NCBI RefSeq assembly: GCF_014192335.1
Contig: NZ_JACHXU010000003.1
Location: forward strand, 186,001-250,000
DNA length: 64,000 nucleotides
Origin: Aporhodopirellula rubra
GTDB lineage: Bacteria > Planctomycetota > Planctomycetia > Pirellulales > Pirellulaceae
Reading direction: 5' to 3'
Under the pieces are notes generated by a model. The model worked only from the letters and a program-made list of their open reading frames with translations, was not told where the DNA came from and did not search any database. Position numbers and translations under genes: made by a program. How positions within the stretch are numbered: position 1 is the first letter of the stretch; each line of letters begins with the position of its first letter. This document shows, piece by piece, positions 45,950 to 55,564 of the stretch.

Positions 45950-46423
45950 TTACCAGGCAAAGTGTGCGAACGCCTTGTTAGCGTCGGCCATGCGGTGAGT
46001 GTTCTCACGGCGGGTGTAGGCGGCACCTTCCTTCTTAAATCCTGCCAGCAGTTCGTCGGCAAGTTTGAGGTGCATCGGGCGACCCTTCTTCTCACGAACG
46101 GCACCGAGGATCCAGCGAATCGCAAGGCTCTGCTGACGAGCCTTGTTCACTTGCATTGGAACCTGATAGCTCGCACCACCGACCCGTTTGCTACGGACTT
46201 CGATGTAGGGCTTGATGTTTTCCAGTGCGGCTTCGAATACTTCGAAGGGGGTTTCCTCTCCTTCGTGTCGCTTGCCGATTTCTTCAAGTGCATCATAGAA
46301 CACGCGTTGTGCGGTGGTCTTTTTGCCATCGAGCATGAGGCAGTTGATGAACTTGCTGGCGAGCAGTGACTGGTGCCGTGGATCGCCTTTGAGTTGCGAG
46401 CGACTGGAAGTGATTCGTCCCAT
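45950..46423 (-). CDS. rpsG: 30S ribosomal protein S7
   Basis: ATG at 46423 gives 157 residues starting [20 protein letters not shown]; the upstream open stretch is not conserved S7. Signatures include [38 protein letters not shown] and [21 protein letters not shown]7 is the assembly nucleator of the 30S head and binds 16S rRNA near the E site. It lies 72 bases downstream of rpsL on the same strand, the ancestral str-operon order. A strong terminator follows. The length is standard. Confidence 0.97.
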   Translation of the reverse strand: MGRITSSRSQLKGDPRHQSLLASKFINCLMLDGKKTTAQRVFYDALEEIGKRHEGEETPFEVFEAALENIKPYIEVRSKRVGGASYQVPMQVNKARQQSLAIRWILGAVREKKGRPMHLKLADELLAGFKKEGAAYTRRENTHRMADANKAFAHFAW

Positions 46424-46495
46424 GAAAGTACGTCGGTAGAGTGAGAGTTTGTGTGAGGTTGGATCAGAAGGTTCGATTGCGGCCGTGACCAAAAA

Positions 46496-46861
46496 TTACT
46501 TTTTGGCACCGTAGCGACTGCGGGATTGTTTCCGGCCGTCGACGCCCAGTGCGTCACGCGATCCGCGAACAACTTGGTAACGCACACCGGGCAAGTCGCG
46601 AACACGACCGCCGCGGACGAGCACGATCGAGTGTTCCTGCAAGTTGTGACCTTCGCCAGGGATATACACCGTGACTTCTTTGCCGTTGCTCAACCGAACA
46701 CGAGTGATTTTCCGCAGAGCGGAGTTTGGTTTTTTCGGCGTCATCGTCCGAACTTGGAGGCAAACGCCCTGCTTTTGGGGGCATTTTTCGAGAACCGGCG
46801 ACTTGCTCTGGCTCTTCTTCAGCTTCCGGTTCTTGCGGACGAGTTGGTTGATTGTGGGCAT
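46496..46861 (-). CDS. rpsL: 30S ribosomal protein S12
   Basis: ATG at 46861 gives 121 residues beginning [20 protein letters not shown]. The streptomycin-site region is normal: [19 protein letters not shown] (here [20 protein letters not shown]) and [17 protein letters not shown], and both key lysines are present. S12 lies at the decoding centre. It is the first gene of the local str transcript, with rpsG downstream. The upstream in-frame extension of 20 codons lacks homology. A good sigma-70-like promoter lies about 90 bases upstream. Confidence 0.97.
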   Translation of the reverse strand: MPTINQLVRKNRKLKKSQSKSPVLEKCPQKQGVCLQVRTMTPKKPNSALRKITRVRLSNGKEVTVYIPGEGHNLQEHSIVLVRGGRVRDLPGVRYQVVRGSRDALGVDGRKQSRSRYGAKK

Positions 46862-47394
46862 AAATGGAAATCTAGACGTAAAAACCGCTTGGGGAGACGG
46901 ATCCACCACAGCGATTGACAACGAAAGGGTGAGTCACTGGAAGTCGCGAAGTATCGCGAGTGAGGCAGATTTGTCAAGGCCGAACAAAAGACTCCGTTTT
47001 TCACTCCCTGTGAAACGCGTTTAGCCCTCGTGAAACATGGGTTTCTGCCGTTACACTGGCGTCTGTCTTCCAGGCGAATGCTGCCAAAATGCACCTGTCC
47101 GGCTGTAACCTCCCCCGTGGGGAGGCCCGCCAAGGCTCAACAGGTGCGAAATTTCGTCCGCTGCCCCTGAACCGATCGGTCCGCGGGTTGCCGGGACGAG
47201 GTTGGGCGTGTTGGTGTTTGGCTAGACAATTTCGGGCGAGGCAATTTTGCAGGTTCACGGCATTTGACTGGTTCGCGACGCGTCCGAACCTGATGCCCGC
47301 CGAACCCGCGTGGGTCTTCCCAGCTCGCTATCTTGCATTCCCACCAAATCAAATCAAACGATACACCTCTAGACGAGAGAGAGACCACCCGCAG
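46862..47394. other. Divergent intergenic region between rpsL and dapA
   Basis: This 533-base region carries the rpsL promoter on the minus strand and the dapA leader on the plus strand. An open frame runs upstream of dapA in phase but has no DapA character. I see no riboswitch-like architecture that I can name; a lysine riboswitch is not recognisable here. Confidence 0.5.
46950..46977 (-). promoter_or_regulatory. Sigma-70-like promoter for rpsL-rpsG
   Basis: On the minus strand TTGACA (46972-46977) and GATACT (46950-46955) are separated by 16 bases. The -35 matches consensus in full and the -10 at four of six positions. This predicts a leader of roughly 80 bases before the rpsL start. Confidence 0.6.
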
Positions 47395-48297
47395 ATGAAT
47401 CAACGCAAAGGGAGCGAGTTCGCCGGATTGGCAGTCGCTATTATTACGCCGTTTCGTGACGGAACATTGGATGTCGCTCGGCTCCGGGAACAAATCGAAT
47501 TCCAAATCGATGCCGGAACGAACTGCATCGTGCCCGCCGGAACAACGGGTGAGTCGCCGACTCTGTCGCACGACGAGCACGAACGGGTCATCGCCGAGAC
47601 GATTGCCTGTGTCGCGGGCCGAGTGAAAGTGATGGCGGGAACAGGCAGTAACAGCACCGCCGAGGCCCTGCGTCTAACTCGCCGGGCGGCTGCCGAGGGG
47701 GCCGACGCGACACTGCAGGTTGCACCGTATTACAACAAGCCGACTCAAGAAGGAATGTATCGTCACTTCAAGGCGATCGCCGAAGACGTCGATATTCCGG
47801 TCTGCGTGTACAACATCCCGGGCCGAACGGGCAAAAATATCGAAGTTGAAACCATCCAACGGCTCGCCGAATTGCCCGGGATCACGATGGTCAAAGAAGC
47901 AACGGGCTCGCTCGATCAATGTTCGGCGATTCTTGGAACGACCGATTTGACGGTCCTCTCGGGGGACGATTCGCTGACTCTGCCGATGATGAGTGTCGGT
48001 GCCGAGGGCGTGATTTCCGTTGCGGGGAACGTGGTGCCGAACGTCATGCTCGAATTGGTCCGTGCGGCCGCTTCGGGGGATTACACCACCGCCGCCGAAG
48101 TTCACCACCGGCTGTATTCGTTCTGCAGCATCATGCTCGGATTGTCGACCAACCCGATTCCCGTCAAGGCGGCGATGGAGATGCTCGGTCGCGATACCGG
48201 CGAACTGCGTTTGCCGATGGTGGCCTTGGACGATGCCGAACGAGCGATCCTTCAGGAATCACTCCAGAAATTTGGTATCGAATCCGCGGTTAGCTGA
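47395..48297 (+). CDS. dapA: 4-hydroxy-tetrahydrodipicolinate synthase
   Basis: ATG at 47395 gives 300 residues ([20 protein letters not shown]). Family residues are in place: the TT pair in [17 protein letters not shown], Tyr139 in [10 protein letters not shown], and the Schiff-base Lys167 in [13 protein letters not shown]. The enzyme condenses pyruvate with aspartate semialdehyde in the lysine/diaminopimelate pathway. Diaminopimelate is needed for peptidoglycan, which planctomycetes do make in at least some lineages. A longer in-frame start at 47089 has no homology to DapA. The gene is monocistronic in appearance and converges with the deoxyhypusine-synthase-like gene. Confidence 0.95.
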   Translation: MNQRKGSEFAGLAVAIITPFRDGTLDVARLREQIEFQIDAGTNCIVPAGTTGESPTLSHDEHERVIAETIACVAGRVKVMAGTGSNSTAEALRLTRRAAAEGADATLQVAPYYNKPTQEGMYRHFKAIAEDVDIPVCVYNIPGRTGKNIEVETIQRLAELPGITMVKEATGSLDQCSAILGTTDLTVLSGDDSLTLPMMSVGAEGVISVAGNVVPNVMLELVRAAASGDYTTAAEVHHRLYSFCSIMLGLSTNPIPVKAAMEMLGRDTGELRLPMVALDDAERAILQESLQKFGIESAVS

Positions 48298-48454
48298 TTC
48301 GTTGCCCTGCGCCTGATTCATTGCTCTGAGGGCGAGGCCGAGCCTGCGGCCGTTGTTCGCAGGTCGGCGCGGTGCCTGGAGTGATCGACGCTCGGGAGGT
48401 TGCTGCTCGTGTGATTAACGCTCGTCCAGGAGTGTTCCGAGCCGATTTGGTTTA

Positions 48455-49417
48455 TTACCAGCCGAGTACGTGTGCGAAGACGAGCGGTGCACAGATGGAC
48501 GCATCGCTTTGAATCATGAATTTCGGCGATTCGGGATCCAGTTTGTACCAGGTAATTTTTTCATTTGGCACGGCGCCGCTGTAACCGCCGTAGCTGGTGA
48601 CCGCGTCGCTGATTTGGCAGAAGTAACCCCAGAGGCGGACATCTTTTTCGAGGTCCTGTTTCAGCAGTGGGACGACGCAGATGGGGAAGTCACCGGCGAT
48701 GCCGCCACCGATTTGGAACATCCCGATTGGTGCATCCGCGCTGGTCGCTTCGTACCACTTGATCAGTCTCCCCATTTGCTCCGTGCCTGTGGCGAAGGCG
48801 GTGTGATTGGGGACGGTCCCGTCATAAACGCGTGCCGCATAGATGTTTCCCAGCGTCGAGTCTTCGATGCCAGGTGTATACACCGGGATTCCCGCGTCTT
48901 TCGCGGCCGCCATCCAACTGTTCTCGCGTGGCACTTGGAAGTGTTCCGCAAACGTGGGGTCGTCAAGCAAGGCGAACATGAAATCGGCAGGCATCCACGT
49001 CTCGTCGCTCGCAGCCTGTTGCACCCATAGTTTGGTTAGGCGATGTTCGAGGTGACGCATCACGGTTTCAGGGATACACGTGTCGGTGACCCGGTTGAAG
49101 CCTTCGTCTCGTAGTCGGACTTCATCTTCGACGGACAATGCTCGCCAGTCTTGAATCGTTTTATATTCGTCGTGAGCGACCAGGTTGAAGAGATCTTCTT
49201 CGAGGTTGGCCGCCGTGCACGTGATCGCGTGAACTTTGTCTTGGCGAATCATTTCGGCTAACGAGAGTCCGAGTTCGCCGGTGCTCATCGCGCCCGCGAG
49301 CGTCACCATCATTTTACCGCCGTTGTTAACAAAATCACCGTACGATCGAGCGGCGTCACGCAATTCGCGAGCGTTAAAATGACGAAAATGGGTTTCTAAG
49401 AAATCTGTGACTTTCAC
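48455..49417 (-). CDS. Deoxyhypusine synthase-like protein
   Basis: The 320-residue protein starts with GTG at 49417. It matches deoxyhypusine synthases across its length: MVTLAGAMSTGELGLSLAEM, AITCTAANLEEDLFNLV, and the end GYSGAVPNEKITWYKL and MIQSDASICAPLVFAHVLGW. The eukaryotic enzyme uses a lysine in an EAVSWGK segment to accept the aminobutyl group. Here EKITWYK places Lys292 at the same position, so catalysis is plausible. Bacteria lack eIF5A, so the product is probably a polyamine such as homospermidine, or an alkylated protein. That is inference from related bacterial proteins. The NAD-binding region appears intact. No polyamine genes are adjacent. Confidence 0.87.
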   Translation of the reverse strand: MKVTDFLETHFRHFNARELRDAARSYGDFVNNGGKMMVTLAGAMSTGELGLSLAEMIRQDKVHAITCTAANLEEDLFNLVAHDEYKTIQDWRALSVEDEVRLRDEGFNRVTDTCIPETVMRHLEHRLTKLWVQQAASDETWMPADFMFALLDDPTFAEHFQVPRENSWMAAAKDAGIPVYTPGIEDSTLGNIYAARVYDGTVPNHTAFATGTEQMGRLIKWYEATSADAPIGMFQIGGGIAGDFPICVVPLLKQDLEKDVRLWGYFCQISDAVTSYGGYSGAVPNEKITWYKLDPESPKFMIQSDASICAPLVFAHVLGW

Positions 49418-49625
49418 GGGTGGACTCGGGGTTGGCGAACAAGGACGCTAAACGGACGAACGCCAAATTGGTAGTGTTTTCTTTCTCGCGCGTCGATATG
49501 CCTCACAAAAACACTGGCTTTTCCAGAACAATTTGACAACGGTCTGGTTAAAACAAAGACAGCGCTCCTCTTGTTAGAATTGGCTCGAATCGCCGGTTTG
49601 CCTTATCTGAATTTGAAGTCGCCTC

Positions 49626-52466
49626 ATGGTTTCCACGTCTCAAAGTGCCCCCACGCCAGCATCCGTGGAGAAGTCCCGGCGAGTTGCTCGTGCAATCGTC
49701 GTCGGGGTGATCATGGTGCTGTGGATGGGCTGGATGTGGGCCCCGCGGACGATATCGTCATCTGAAGCGATTTGGTTTCTACCGATGTCGACGGTCGACT
49801 CCACTGAATTTGATTATCAGCGTGCTAGCCGCAACGGCTACGTCGACAGGACGTTTTCTTTCTTTCCTACCATTAGCAACGGATGGAGCGTGGGAGGTTT
49901 TCCGGTCGATGCCTACCATTTCGTTCGCAACAGCAGGAGTACTCGATTCACGATCGTGCCGTTGGCGATGACGCTCAACCTTTTGTCGGTTGCGCTTTTG
50001 TTGGTTGGCGGCGTCTACTTAACGTATTTGGAGTCGCCGAAGGATGTGATATTAACCACGCTGTGGCCACGCGGTGGACGACGAAGTCGGGTCCTGATCG
50101 GTTTGACGCTGATCGCGTGTGTTATCGCGCCAATCGCATCAGTCTATTTTCGACGGTGTGAACGGGTGAACCGTCAGGCGTATCAGGCTCGCGAAGCCGG
50201 CGTCATCCGGTCGGTCAATCATCCCTTCATGACCTACATGCCGATTTGGTTTCAATCGGCCTTCACGCATATTCATCGGCTCGAGGTTTACGCGTCCGCG
50301 TGGGAATCGTCCTCAAAACAGGGCCGTTGGAGGGAACAGACGGATATCGAGCTCGCCAATTACCCTGCCCTTCAATCGGTCGGCCTGATAGGTCCGTTTT
50401 TATCGAAGAGTTTCGATGAAGTGGCGGAGTTGCCGCTGTTGGAATCACTCTCGTTGTATCGCGTCGAGAGCATCGACCGGGTCCAGGAGTTGGTCGCTCG
50501 AGTTCCCGTGCTCGATACACTTGAAATTCAAATGTCGCGAGGTCGGCGGTATCGCGGCGACCGCGGTTTGGACCGCTTTGATGAAATGAATTTTTATGCC
50601 GGGGGCTGGGACGATCGCGAGTGGGGGCGTTACGACCAAGACGACGAATCGTTCTACGAAGAGTCCGCAGACGATGAGAGCGATGAGGCTGATAGTGAGA
50701 GAGATTTTACTATCGCAAATTCCGGTGCAACGTTTGATTTCAGGCATCTCGACACCTTGCGAATTCTGAGGCTCGGTTATGTACCGGCATCCGCAGTGAA
50801 CTTGGAAGCCGTCGTCTCATCGGCGAGAGAGTTGGAAGAGTTGGATTGGCAGGTTGCCGGATTGATGGACAAGAAATTCCATGTCGCTGAGCTTCCGAAG
50901 TTGAAGGTGTTGGTCATCAGTACGACCGAGACGGACGACATTCCCGTTGAGATTGAAGTCAAGCGGATGCCAAACTTGCACTCGCTGTTCCTGCCCCGGG
51001 AGCAATTGTTTGATCTCACATTGGATCGTGTGCCATTGCTGTCGTCGATTGAGTCGCGAGCGTTTTTCGCGATGGATGACGAAGACGGTGTCGACAGCAT
51101 GCCGATGATCACTGGGCTCACGATCAAGGACGCCCCGAGTTTGATGACGCTGGATATCGTCTCGAATGAATTGAAACGCTTTGAAATCGAGGGGTGTGCT
51201 TCATTGCGGACACTGTCGCTCTCGGGCGAACGTCCCCCGGTTCGTTGGGGCTCGGGATCCTATAGCGATTTCGATCCCAATGATAACCCTGATGCTAGCG
51301 AGGCACTGCGATCGTTCTGGGAATGGCTGGCTAAGGAGCAGGGCCTTAATTCGCTTACTCTCGCCAATCTTAATCTGCGTCGCGTCGATTTCTCTGCGTT
51401 CGACAAACTGAAGTACCTTCGCTCCGTTTGGTTCTCTGATTGCAACGCGGCCGTGAATCAACTCGAGTTATTATCCGGTTTGCCCTCGCTGCGAGAATTG
51501 CATGCTCCGACAATCCAATTGTCTGAACGAGGAGTCAAACGGTTGCTCGAAGCCAATTCCAAATGGGAAGTCTTGCAGCTCGATTGGTCCAAGTTGGCAA
51601 GGATTGAGATACGCGACCAACTTCACTTGCGTAGTGCGATGGGAAACCGAGAACTCAGTGCGCAGACGATCCAACTCGAGAACCTGCCCCGTTTGCATGA
51701 TCACATTTTCACTAAATCGAGTGTTCAAAAATTAGAGCTGCAGAACGTTCCGCAGCTTCAGGGCATTTTCGTTGCCGGTCGGATTCCTAAGGATGCTGAG
51801 ATCGGAGGTGTGTCCGCGTTGGAGCATTTTTGCATCGCCGCATGTGACTTCACTCTCGAGTATCTCGAGGCGTTGAAGAGGTGTGAGAATCTGCAGACTC
51901 TTTGCTTGCCAAACTGCACTGTTCCGAACGAACTGTTCGAGCAATTGCCGAGCTGGCGAAAGCTATCCGCCGTTGACCTGAAGCTTCTTCGTATCACGCA
52001 GGACTCCGGAGAGGTCGTGCCATTTTCTGATGTGCACACCGCTTCGCTGGCTCTGATGCCGGGGCTCAGTCGGGTCAATTTGGATCGCACCGCAATCACT
52101 GGGCGATCGATTGCCATGTTGTCCAAATGCAAGGACTTGCAGGCTGTATCGGTGCGTGGTTGCAGGCTCAAACCGGGTGACCTCGATCCGCTCACAGAGA
52201 ACCGCGTTCTGACGGAGCTCAATGTCACTTCGCGGATGCAGGTTCCAGAGGAACTCGAAGACGTGGTTGTTCGCGGTGGATTGATTGACGATCCGGACGA
52301 GATGAGCACGTTTGATATGTCGTGGAACTCGATCTTTACGGGTGAGCCACGGGCGAGAGAACGCTCCCGCGCGGTGCGACCAGAACGGCGCGGTCCGACG
52401 CCCGCCGGCGGAGCGGGGCCGCTGTCACGTCGCCGGCAAGAGCGTCGGCGTGAACCCACACCGTGA
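49626..52466 (+). CDS. Membrane protein with leucine-rich repeats
   Basis: The 946-residue protein has three transmembrane helices in its first 180 residues (AIVVGVIMVLWMGWMW, PLAMTLNLLSVALLLVGGVY, VLIGLTLIACVIAPIASVYF). A highly acidic segment follows at about 320-360 (YDQDDESFYEESADDESDEA), then a long region of degenerate leucine-rich repeats to about 880 (LPKLKVLVIS, LPSLRELHAP, CENLQTLCLPNC, MPGLSRVNLDRTAITGRSI). It is probably a membrane-anchored protein with a ligand-binding LRR surface. The ligand is unknown. The last 40 residues are Arg/Pro-rich and lie in the overlap with the convergent ligase gene, so the true C-terminus is uncertain. The ATG at 49626 has no strong Shine-Dalgarno. 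Confidence 0.8.
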   Translation: MVSTSQSAPTPASVEKSRRVARAIVVGVIMVLWMGWMWAPRTISSSEAIWFLPMSTVDSTEFDYQRASRNGYVDRTFSFFPTISNGWSVGGFPVDAYHFVRNSRSTRFTIVPLAMTLNLLSVALLLVGGVYLTYLESPKDVILTTLWPRGGRRSRVLIGLTLIACVIAPIASVYFRRCERVNRQAYQAREAGVIRSVNHPFMTYMPIWFQSAFTHIHRLEVYASAWESSSKQGRWREQTDIELANYPALQSVGLIGPFLSKSFDEVAELPLLESLSLYRVESIDRVQELVARVPVLDTLEIQMSRGRRYRGDRGLDRFDEMNFYAGGWDDREWGRYDQDDESFYEESADDESDEADSERDFTIANSGATFDFRHLDTLRILRLGYVPASAVNLEAVVSSARELEELDWQVAGLMDKKFHVAELPKLKVLVISTTETDDIPVEIEVKRMPNLHSLFLPREQLFDLTLDRVPLLSSIESRAFFAMDDEDGVDSMPMITGLTIKDAPSLMTLDIVSNELKRFEIEGCASLRTLSLSGERPPVRWGSGSYSDFDPNDNPDASEALRSFWEWLAKEQGLNSLTLANLNLRRVDFSAFDKLKYLRSVWFSDCNAAVNQLELLSGLPSLRELHAPTIQLSERGVKRLLEANSKWEVLQLDWSKLARIEIRDQLHLRSAMGNRELSAQTIQLENLPRLHDHIFTKSSVQKLELQNVPQLQGIFVAGRIPKDAEIGGVSALEHFCIAACDFTLEYLEALKRCENLQTLCLPNCTVPNELFEQLPSWRKLSAVDLKLLRITQDSGEVVPFSDVHTASLALMPGLSRVNLDRTAITGRSIAMLSKCKDLQAVSVRGCRLKPGDLDPLTENRVLTELNVTSRMQVPEELEDVVVRGGLIDDPDEMSTFDMSWNSIFTGEPRARERSRAVRPERRGPTPAGGAGPLSRRRQERRREPTP

Positions 52467-53787
52467 CCGTTAAACCAGCGAGCGTGAAGGTATAGGTGTG
52501 GACCATTTCGATCACGCTGACGTCATGGAACATGCCGTTGCAGAAGTAGCCTGATAGGGCCCCGATCATCAGCATACCGATCTGGCGGTGCGGTGATCCA
52601 TCGGGGTGCATTCGTGACAAACGCCATGCGATGCAAAGAACGCTGAAGACGAACAGCACATGTAGGCTGAGCCCGATCAGTCCCAGGTCGACCAGCAATG
52701 ACAAGAACACATTGTGTTGTACATAGGGCCGTACGTTTTCGAGTGGGATTCCGTGGCTTCGGATGGAGTGATACGGCTCCGCCGCGGTCAAGTATTGGCC
52801 GAAACCGTGTCCGCCGAGTGGTCGATCAAGGAACATCTCCCATGCGACCGTTGCCAGCAGTGGGCGAAGCTCGACGCTCTTGGCCGCCTCGTTTGCGCTG
52901 AGTGCTTTGTCGCGTTTGAACGCCAGCAGCTGTTCTTTGAGTCCGAGCGTCATCGCTCCCGCAAAGACGATGGTTGCCACGAAAGCGACGACGCGCACCT
53001 TCACCGGAACATACAGCATTCCCAGAATCGCCAGTGACATCGCGGCCCCGCACCAAACGCTGCGAGTGAGTGTCGCGTAGCAACCCGCCAGTGCAACGAC
53101 CGCGAGAAGTCCATAGATGGCTTTGCCGATGCGACCCGATGAGAAGAATCGGATCACGCATGCGCATAATCCCAACGTCATGACGATTCCATTTCCCGCC
53201 GGATTGAGCAACGGGCCGCGGCCTCGTCCATAGAATTCCCAAACGTCTCGATCGTTGATGAATCGTGGGAAGACCAACGCGCGTAGGTCCAACATCTCGC
53301 ACACGGACGTTAATGACAGATAGGTGCCCAACACAACCAACATGGTGACAAGGGCGTCGATCGAACTTGTCAGTTCACTGCCGTCTTTTCCAAATCCGGT
53401 TCGTGCAACCAGGTAAGTCGCGGCAGGGATCGCAAGGTAAAACAGCCACCGGGCGATCGGCGGTTGGTCGGCATTGAACATTCCAAATCGCAGGCAGCTC
53501 AGGAGTGCCCAGATGACGAGGCCGATCACGACAAAATCGAGTCGATGGAGTTGCGGGATTGGTTCGCTCCGCCGGATCATGCGAAGGGCCAGAATCAGCA
53601 TCACGCCCGCCCACGCGATCCGGTCCAAGCTCAACGAGATCGGGCCTTGAATCGAGAAAAACGAGGGGCCGAAAACCGTCCCCAGAACCAAAATGCCGAT
53701 CACTGCCGAAAGCACGCGCATGCGTACGGCCAGGGGAAAGGCCCACGGGAGTGCGGCAATCATGAAAAAAAGTACAAGCCAGAACAT
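52336..53787 (-). CDS. O-antigen ligase family membrane protein
   Basis: ATG at 53787, preceded by AGGAT, gives 483 residues; a TTG two codons earlier is possible. The sequence is hydrophobic, with about ten transmembrane helices. It has the Wzy/O-antigen ligase signature loop (GRGRGPLLNPAGNGIVMTLG, FLDRPLGGHGFGQY, RPYVQHNVFLSLLVDLGLIG). Such proteins polymerise or ligate polysaccharide or lipid-linked glycans at the periplasmic face. The last 30 residues are Arg-rich and overlap, in the opposite direction, the 3-prime end of the LRR gene by 131 bases. No other glycan genes are next to it. The substrate cannot be inferred. Confidence 0.85.
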   Translation of the reverse strand: MFWLVLFFMIAALPWAFPLAVRMRVLSAVIGILVLGTVFGPSFFSIQGPISLSLDRIAWAGVMLILALRMIRRSEPIPQLHRLDFVVIGLVIWALLSCLRFGMFNADQPPIARWLFYLAIPAATYLVARTGFGKDGSELTSSIDALVTMLVVLGTYLSLTSVCEMLDLRALVFPRFINDRDVWEFYGRGRGPLLNPAGNGIVMTLGLCACVIRFFSSGRIGKAIYGLLAVVALAGCYATLTRSVWCGAAMSLAILGMLYVPVKVRVVAFVATIVFAGAMTLGLKEQLLAFKRDKALSANEAAKSVELRPLLATVAWEMFLDRPLGGHGFGQYLTAAEPYHSIRSHGIPLENVRPYVQHNVFLSLLVDLGLIGLSLHVLFVFSVLCIAWRLSRMHPDGSPHRQIGMLMIGALSGYFCNGMFHDVSVIEMVHTYTFTLAGLTVTVWVHADALAGDVTAAPLRRRASDRAVLVAPRGSVLSPVAHP

Positions 53788-53979
53788 GCCCAATCCTAGG
53801 TCGCGATTTTCGCCTTGGGAGAAAAAAATGCGGTGAGATCAACCGCTCCGCCGTCAGGGATCTCCGCGTTGCGCCGGTTATGATCTCGGCCGAGGTTCCC
53901 CTCCGGATGTGTTGGGATGCCCTTCATGGTAAAAGACTGCAATAGCGCGTCTCGCTCTTTTGTTCTCATGGTAAAAAAA

Positions 53980-55407
53980 ATGACCCAGCACAGTCCCACC
54001 TATGCCATCACGATTCGTTTACGCTACGCCGACGCACCCGGTGCCATGGGCAAAATTACGACCGCGATCGGGGATGCCGATGGGGCGATTGGTGCGGTCG
54101 ATATTGTCAATATCGCTGGGCATGCGATCTCACGTGACTTCACGGTCAACGCGAAAGACGTCGAGCACGGCAAGCGGATCGTCGAGTGTCTGAGGCAGGT
54201 CGAAGGGCTCGAGGTGGTCCACGTTTCCGACCGTGTGTTCCTGATGCACTTGGGCGGAAAAATTGAGGTGCTGTCAAAGTCGCCGATCAAGACACGGGAC
54301 GACTTGTCGATGGCATACACGCCCGGTGTGGCGCGAGTGTGCAACTCGATTGCAGCAGACCCCGACGCCTCGTTCGCGCTGACTATCCGCCAAAACACCG
54401 TTGCCGTTGTTAGTGACGGTTCCGCCGTGCTCGGCCTCGGCAACATCGGGCCTCGCGCCGCGATGCCGGTGATGGAAGGGAAAGCGATGTTGTTCAAGGA
54501 GTTCGCGGGCGTGGATGCGTTTCCGATCTGTCTAGACACCCAGGATACCGAAGAGATCATTCGCATCGTTCAGTGTCTTGCTCCGACCTTCGGAGGGATC
54601 AATCTCGAAGACATCTCGGCGCCGCGGTGTATTGAGATCGAAGAACGTTTGGACAAGCAACTCGAAATTCCCGTGTTCCACGATGACCAGCACGGGACCG
54701 CGATCGTTGTTCTCGCCGGGTTGAAGAACTCGTTGCGGCGGATCGGGAAGGCGATGTCTCAAGTCCGAATCGTGATCAATGGTGCGGGTGCAGCGGGGAC
54801 AGCGATTTGCAAATTGTTGATCACATCGGGGGCACGCAACATTATCGCGTGTGACCGAAGTGGAGCATTGCATTCCGGGGAAACGGAGTTGGACGCGACC
54901 AAGGAGTGGTTGGCGCAAAACACAAATCCGGAAGCCGTTTCGGGCAGTCTCAGTGAAGTGATTCGCGGCGCCGACGTCTTCATCGGTGTCTCAGCGGCCG
55001 ATGTGCTGACCGTCGATGACATCAAGAGCATGAACAATGATCCGATCGTTTTCGCACTGGCGAACCCGGACCCGGAAATCAATCCGAGTTTGGCGGGGCC
55101 GCACGTCCGGATCATGGCGACCGGGCGAAGCGATTTCCCGAATCAAATTAACAACGTGTTATGTTTTCCCGGATTGTTCCGCGGAGTGCTTAATGTCCGA
55201 GCGACGACCGTCAATAATGAAATGAAAGTTGCCGCGGCCGATGCAATCGCCGACGTGATTCCGCCCTCCGATTTGCTCGATGACTACATCATTCCGAGTG
55301 TTTTTGATCGCAGGGTGGCTCAGGTTGTCGCTCAGGCGGTTTCCACCGCTGCGTTGGAAACGGGAGTCGCACGACGAAAAACGAAAGCTGCTTACCATCT
55401 CAGTTAA
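53980..55407 (+). CDS. NAD-dependent malic enzyme with N-terminal ACT domain
   Basis: ATG at 53980 gives 475 residues; earlier in-frame ATGs at 53968 and 53917 are alternatives. Residues about 8-80 form an ACT-like domain ([20 protein letters not shown]), suggesting allosteric control by a small metabolite. The malic domain follows, with Tyr in [13 protein letters not shown], Lys in [20 protein letters not shown], metal ligands in [19 protein letters not shown] and FHDDQHGTA, and the dinucleotide loop [15 protein letters not shown]. It oxidatively decarboxylates malate to pyruvate in the cytosol. It lacks the phosphotransacetylase-like tail of MaeB enzymes, consistent with the shorter length. 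The gene stands alone after a divergent ligase gene. Confidence 0.93.
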   Translation: MTQHSPTYAITIRLRYADAPGAMGKITTAIGDADGAIGAVDIVNIAGHAISRDFTVNAKDVEHGKRIVECLRQVEGLEVVHVSDRVFLMHLGGKIEVLSKSPIKTRDDLSMAYTPGVARVCNSIAADPDASFALTIRQNTVAVVSDGSAVLGLGNIGPRAAMPVMEGKAMLFKEFAGVDAFPICLDTQDTEEIIRIVQCLAPTFGGINLEDISAPRCIEIEERLDKQLEIPVFHDDQHGTAIVVLAGLKNSLRRIGKAMSQVRIVINGAGAAGTAICKLLITSGARNIIACDRSGALHSGETELDATKEWLAQNTNPEAVSGSLSEVIRGADVFIGVSAADVLTVDDIKSMNNDPIVFALANPDPEINPSLAGPHVRIMATGRSDFPNQINNVLCFPGLFRGVLNVRATTVNNEMKVAAADAIADVIPPSDLLDDYIIPSVFDRRVAQVVAQAVSTAALETGVARRKTKAAYHLS

Positions 55408-55564
55408 GCGGGGACTCGACTGTTCGTGTCAAGGCGAGTCGTCCGGATGGGCGTCGAGTATGCTGATGTGCGGTCATCGTTTTCAACCGGCTTGCGAGCG
55501 GGGTGTGTTTTCGCAGCGATGACTTTTTGAAGACTGCACATTTTCTTGCAAACTCGAGGTCCCC

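Noticed and set aside
46862-47394. Lysine riboswitch upstream of dapA
   Set aside because: I could not find the conserved lysine-riboswitch core or a terminator before dapA.
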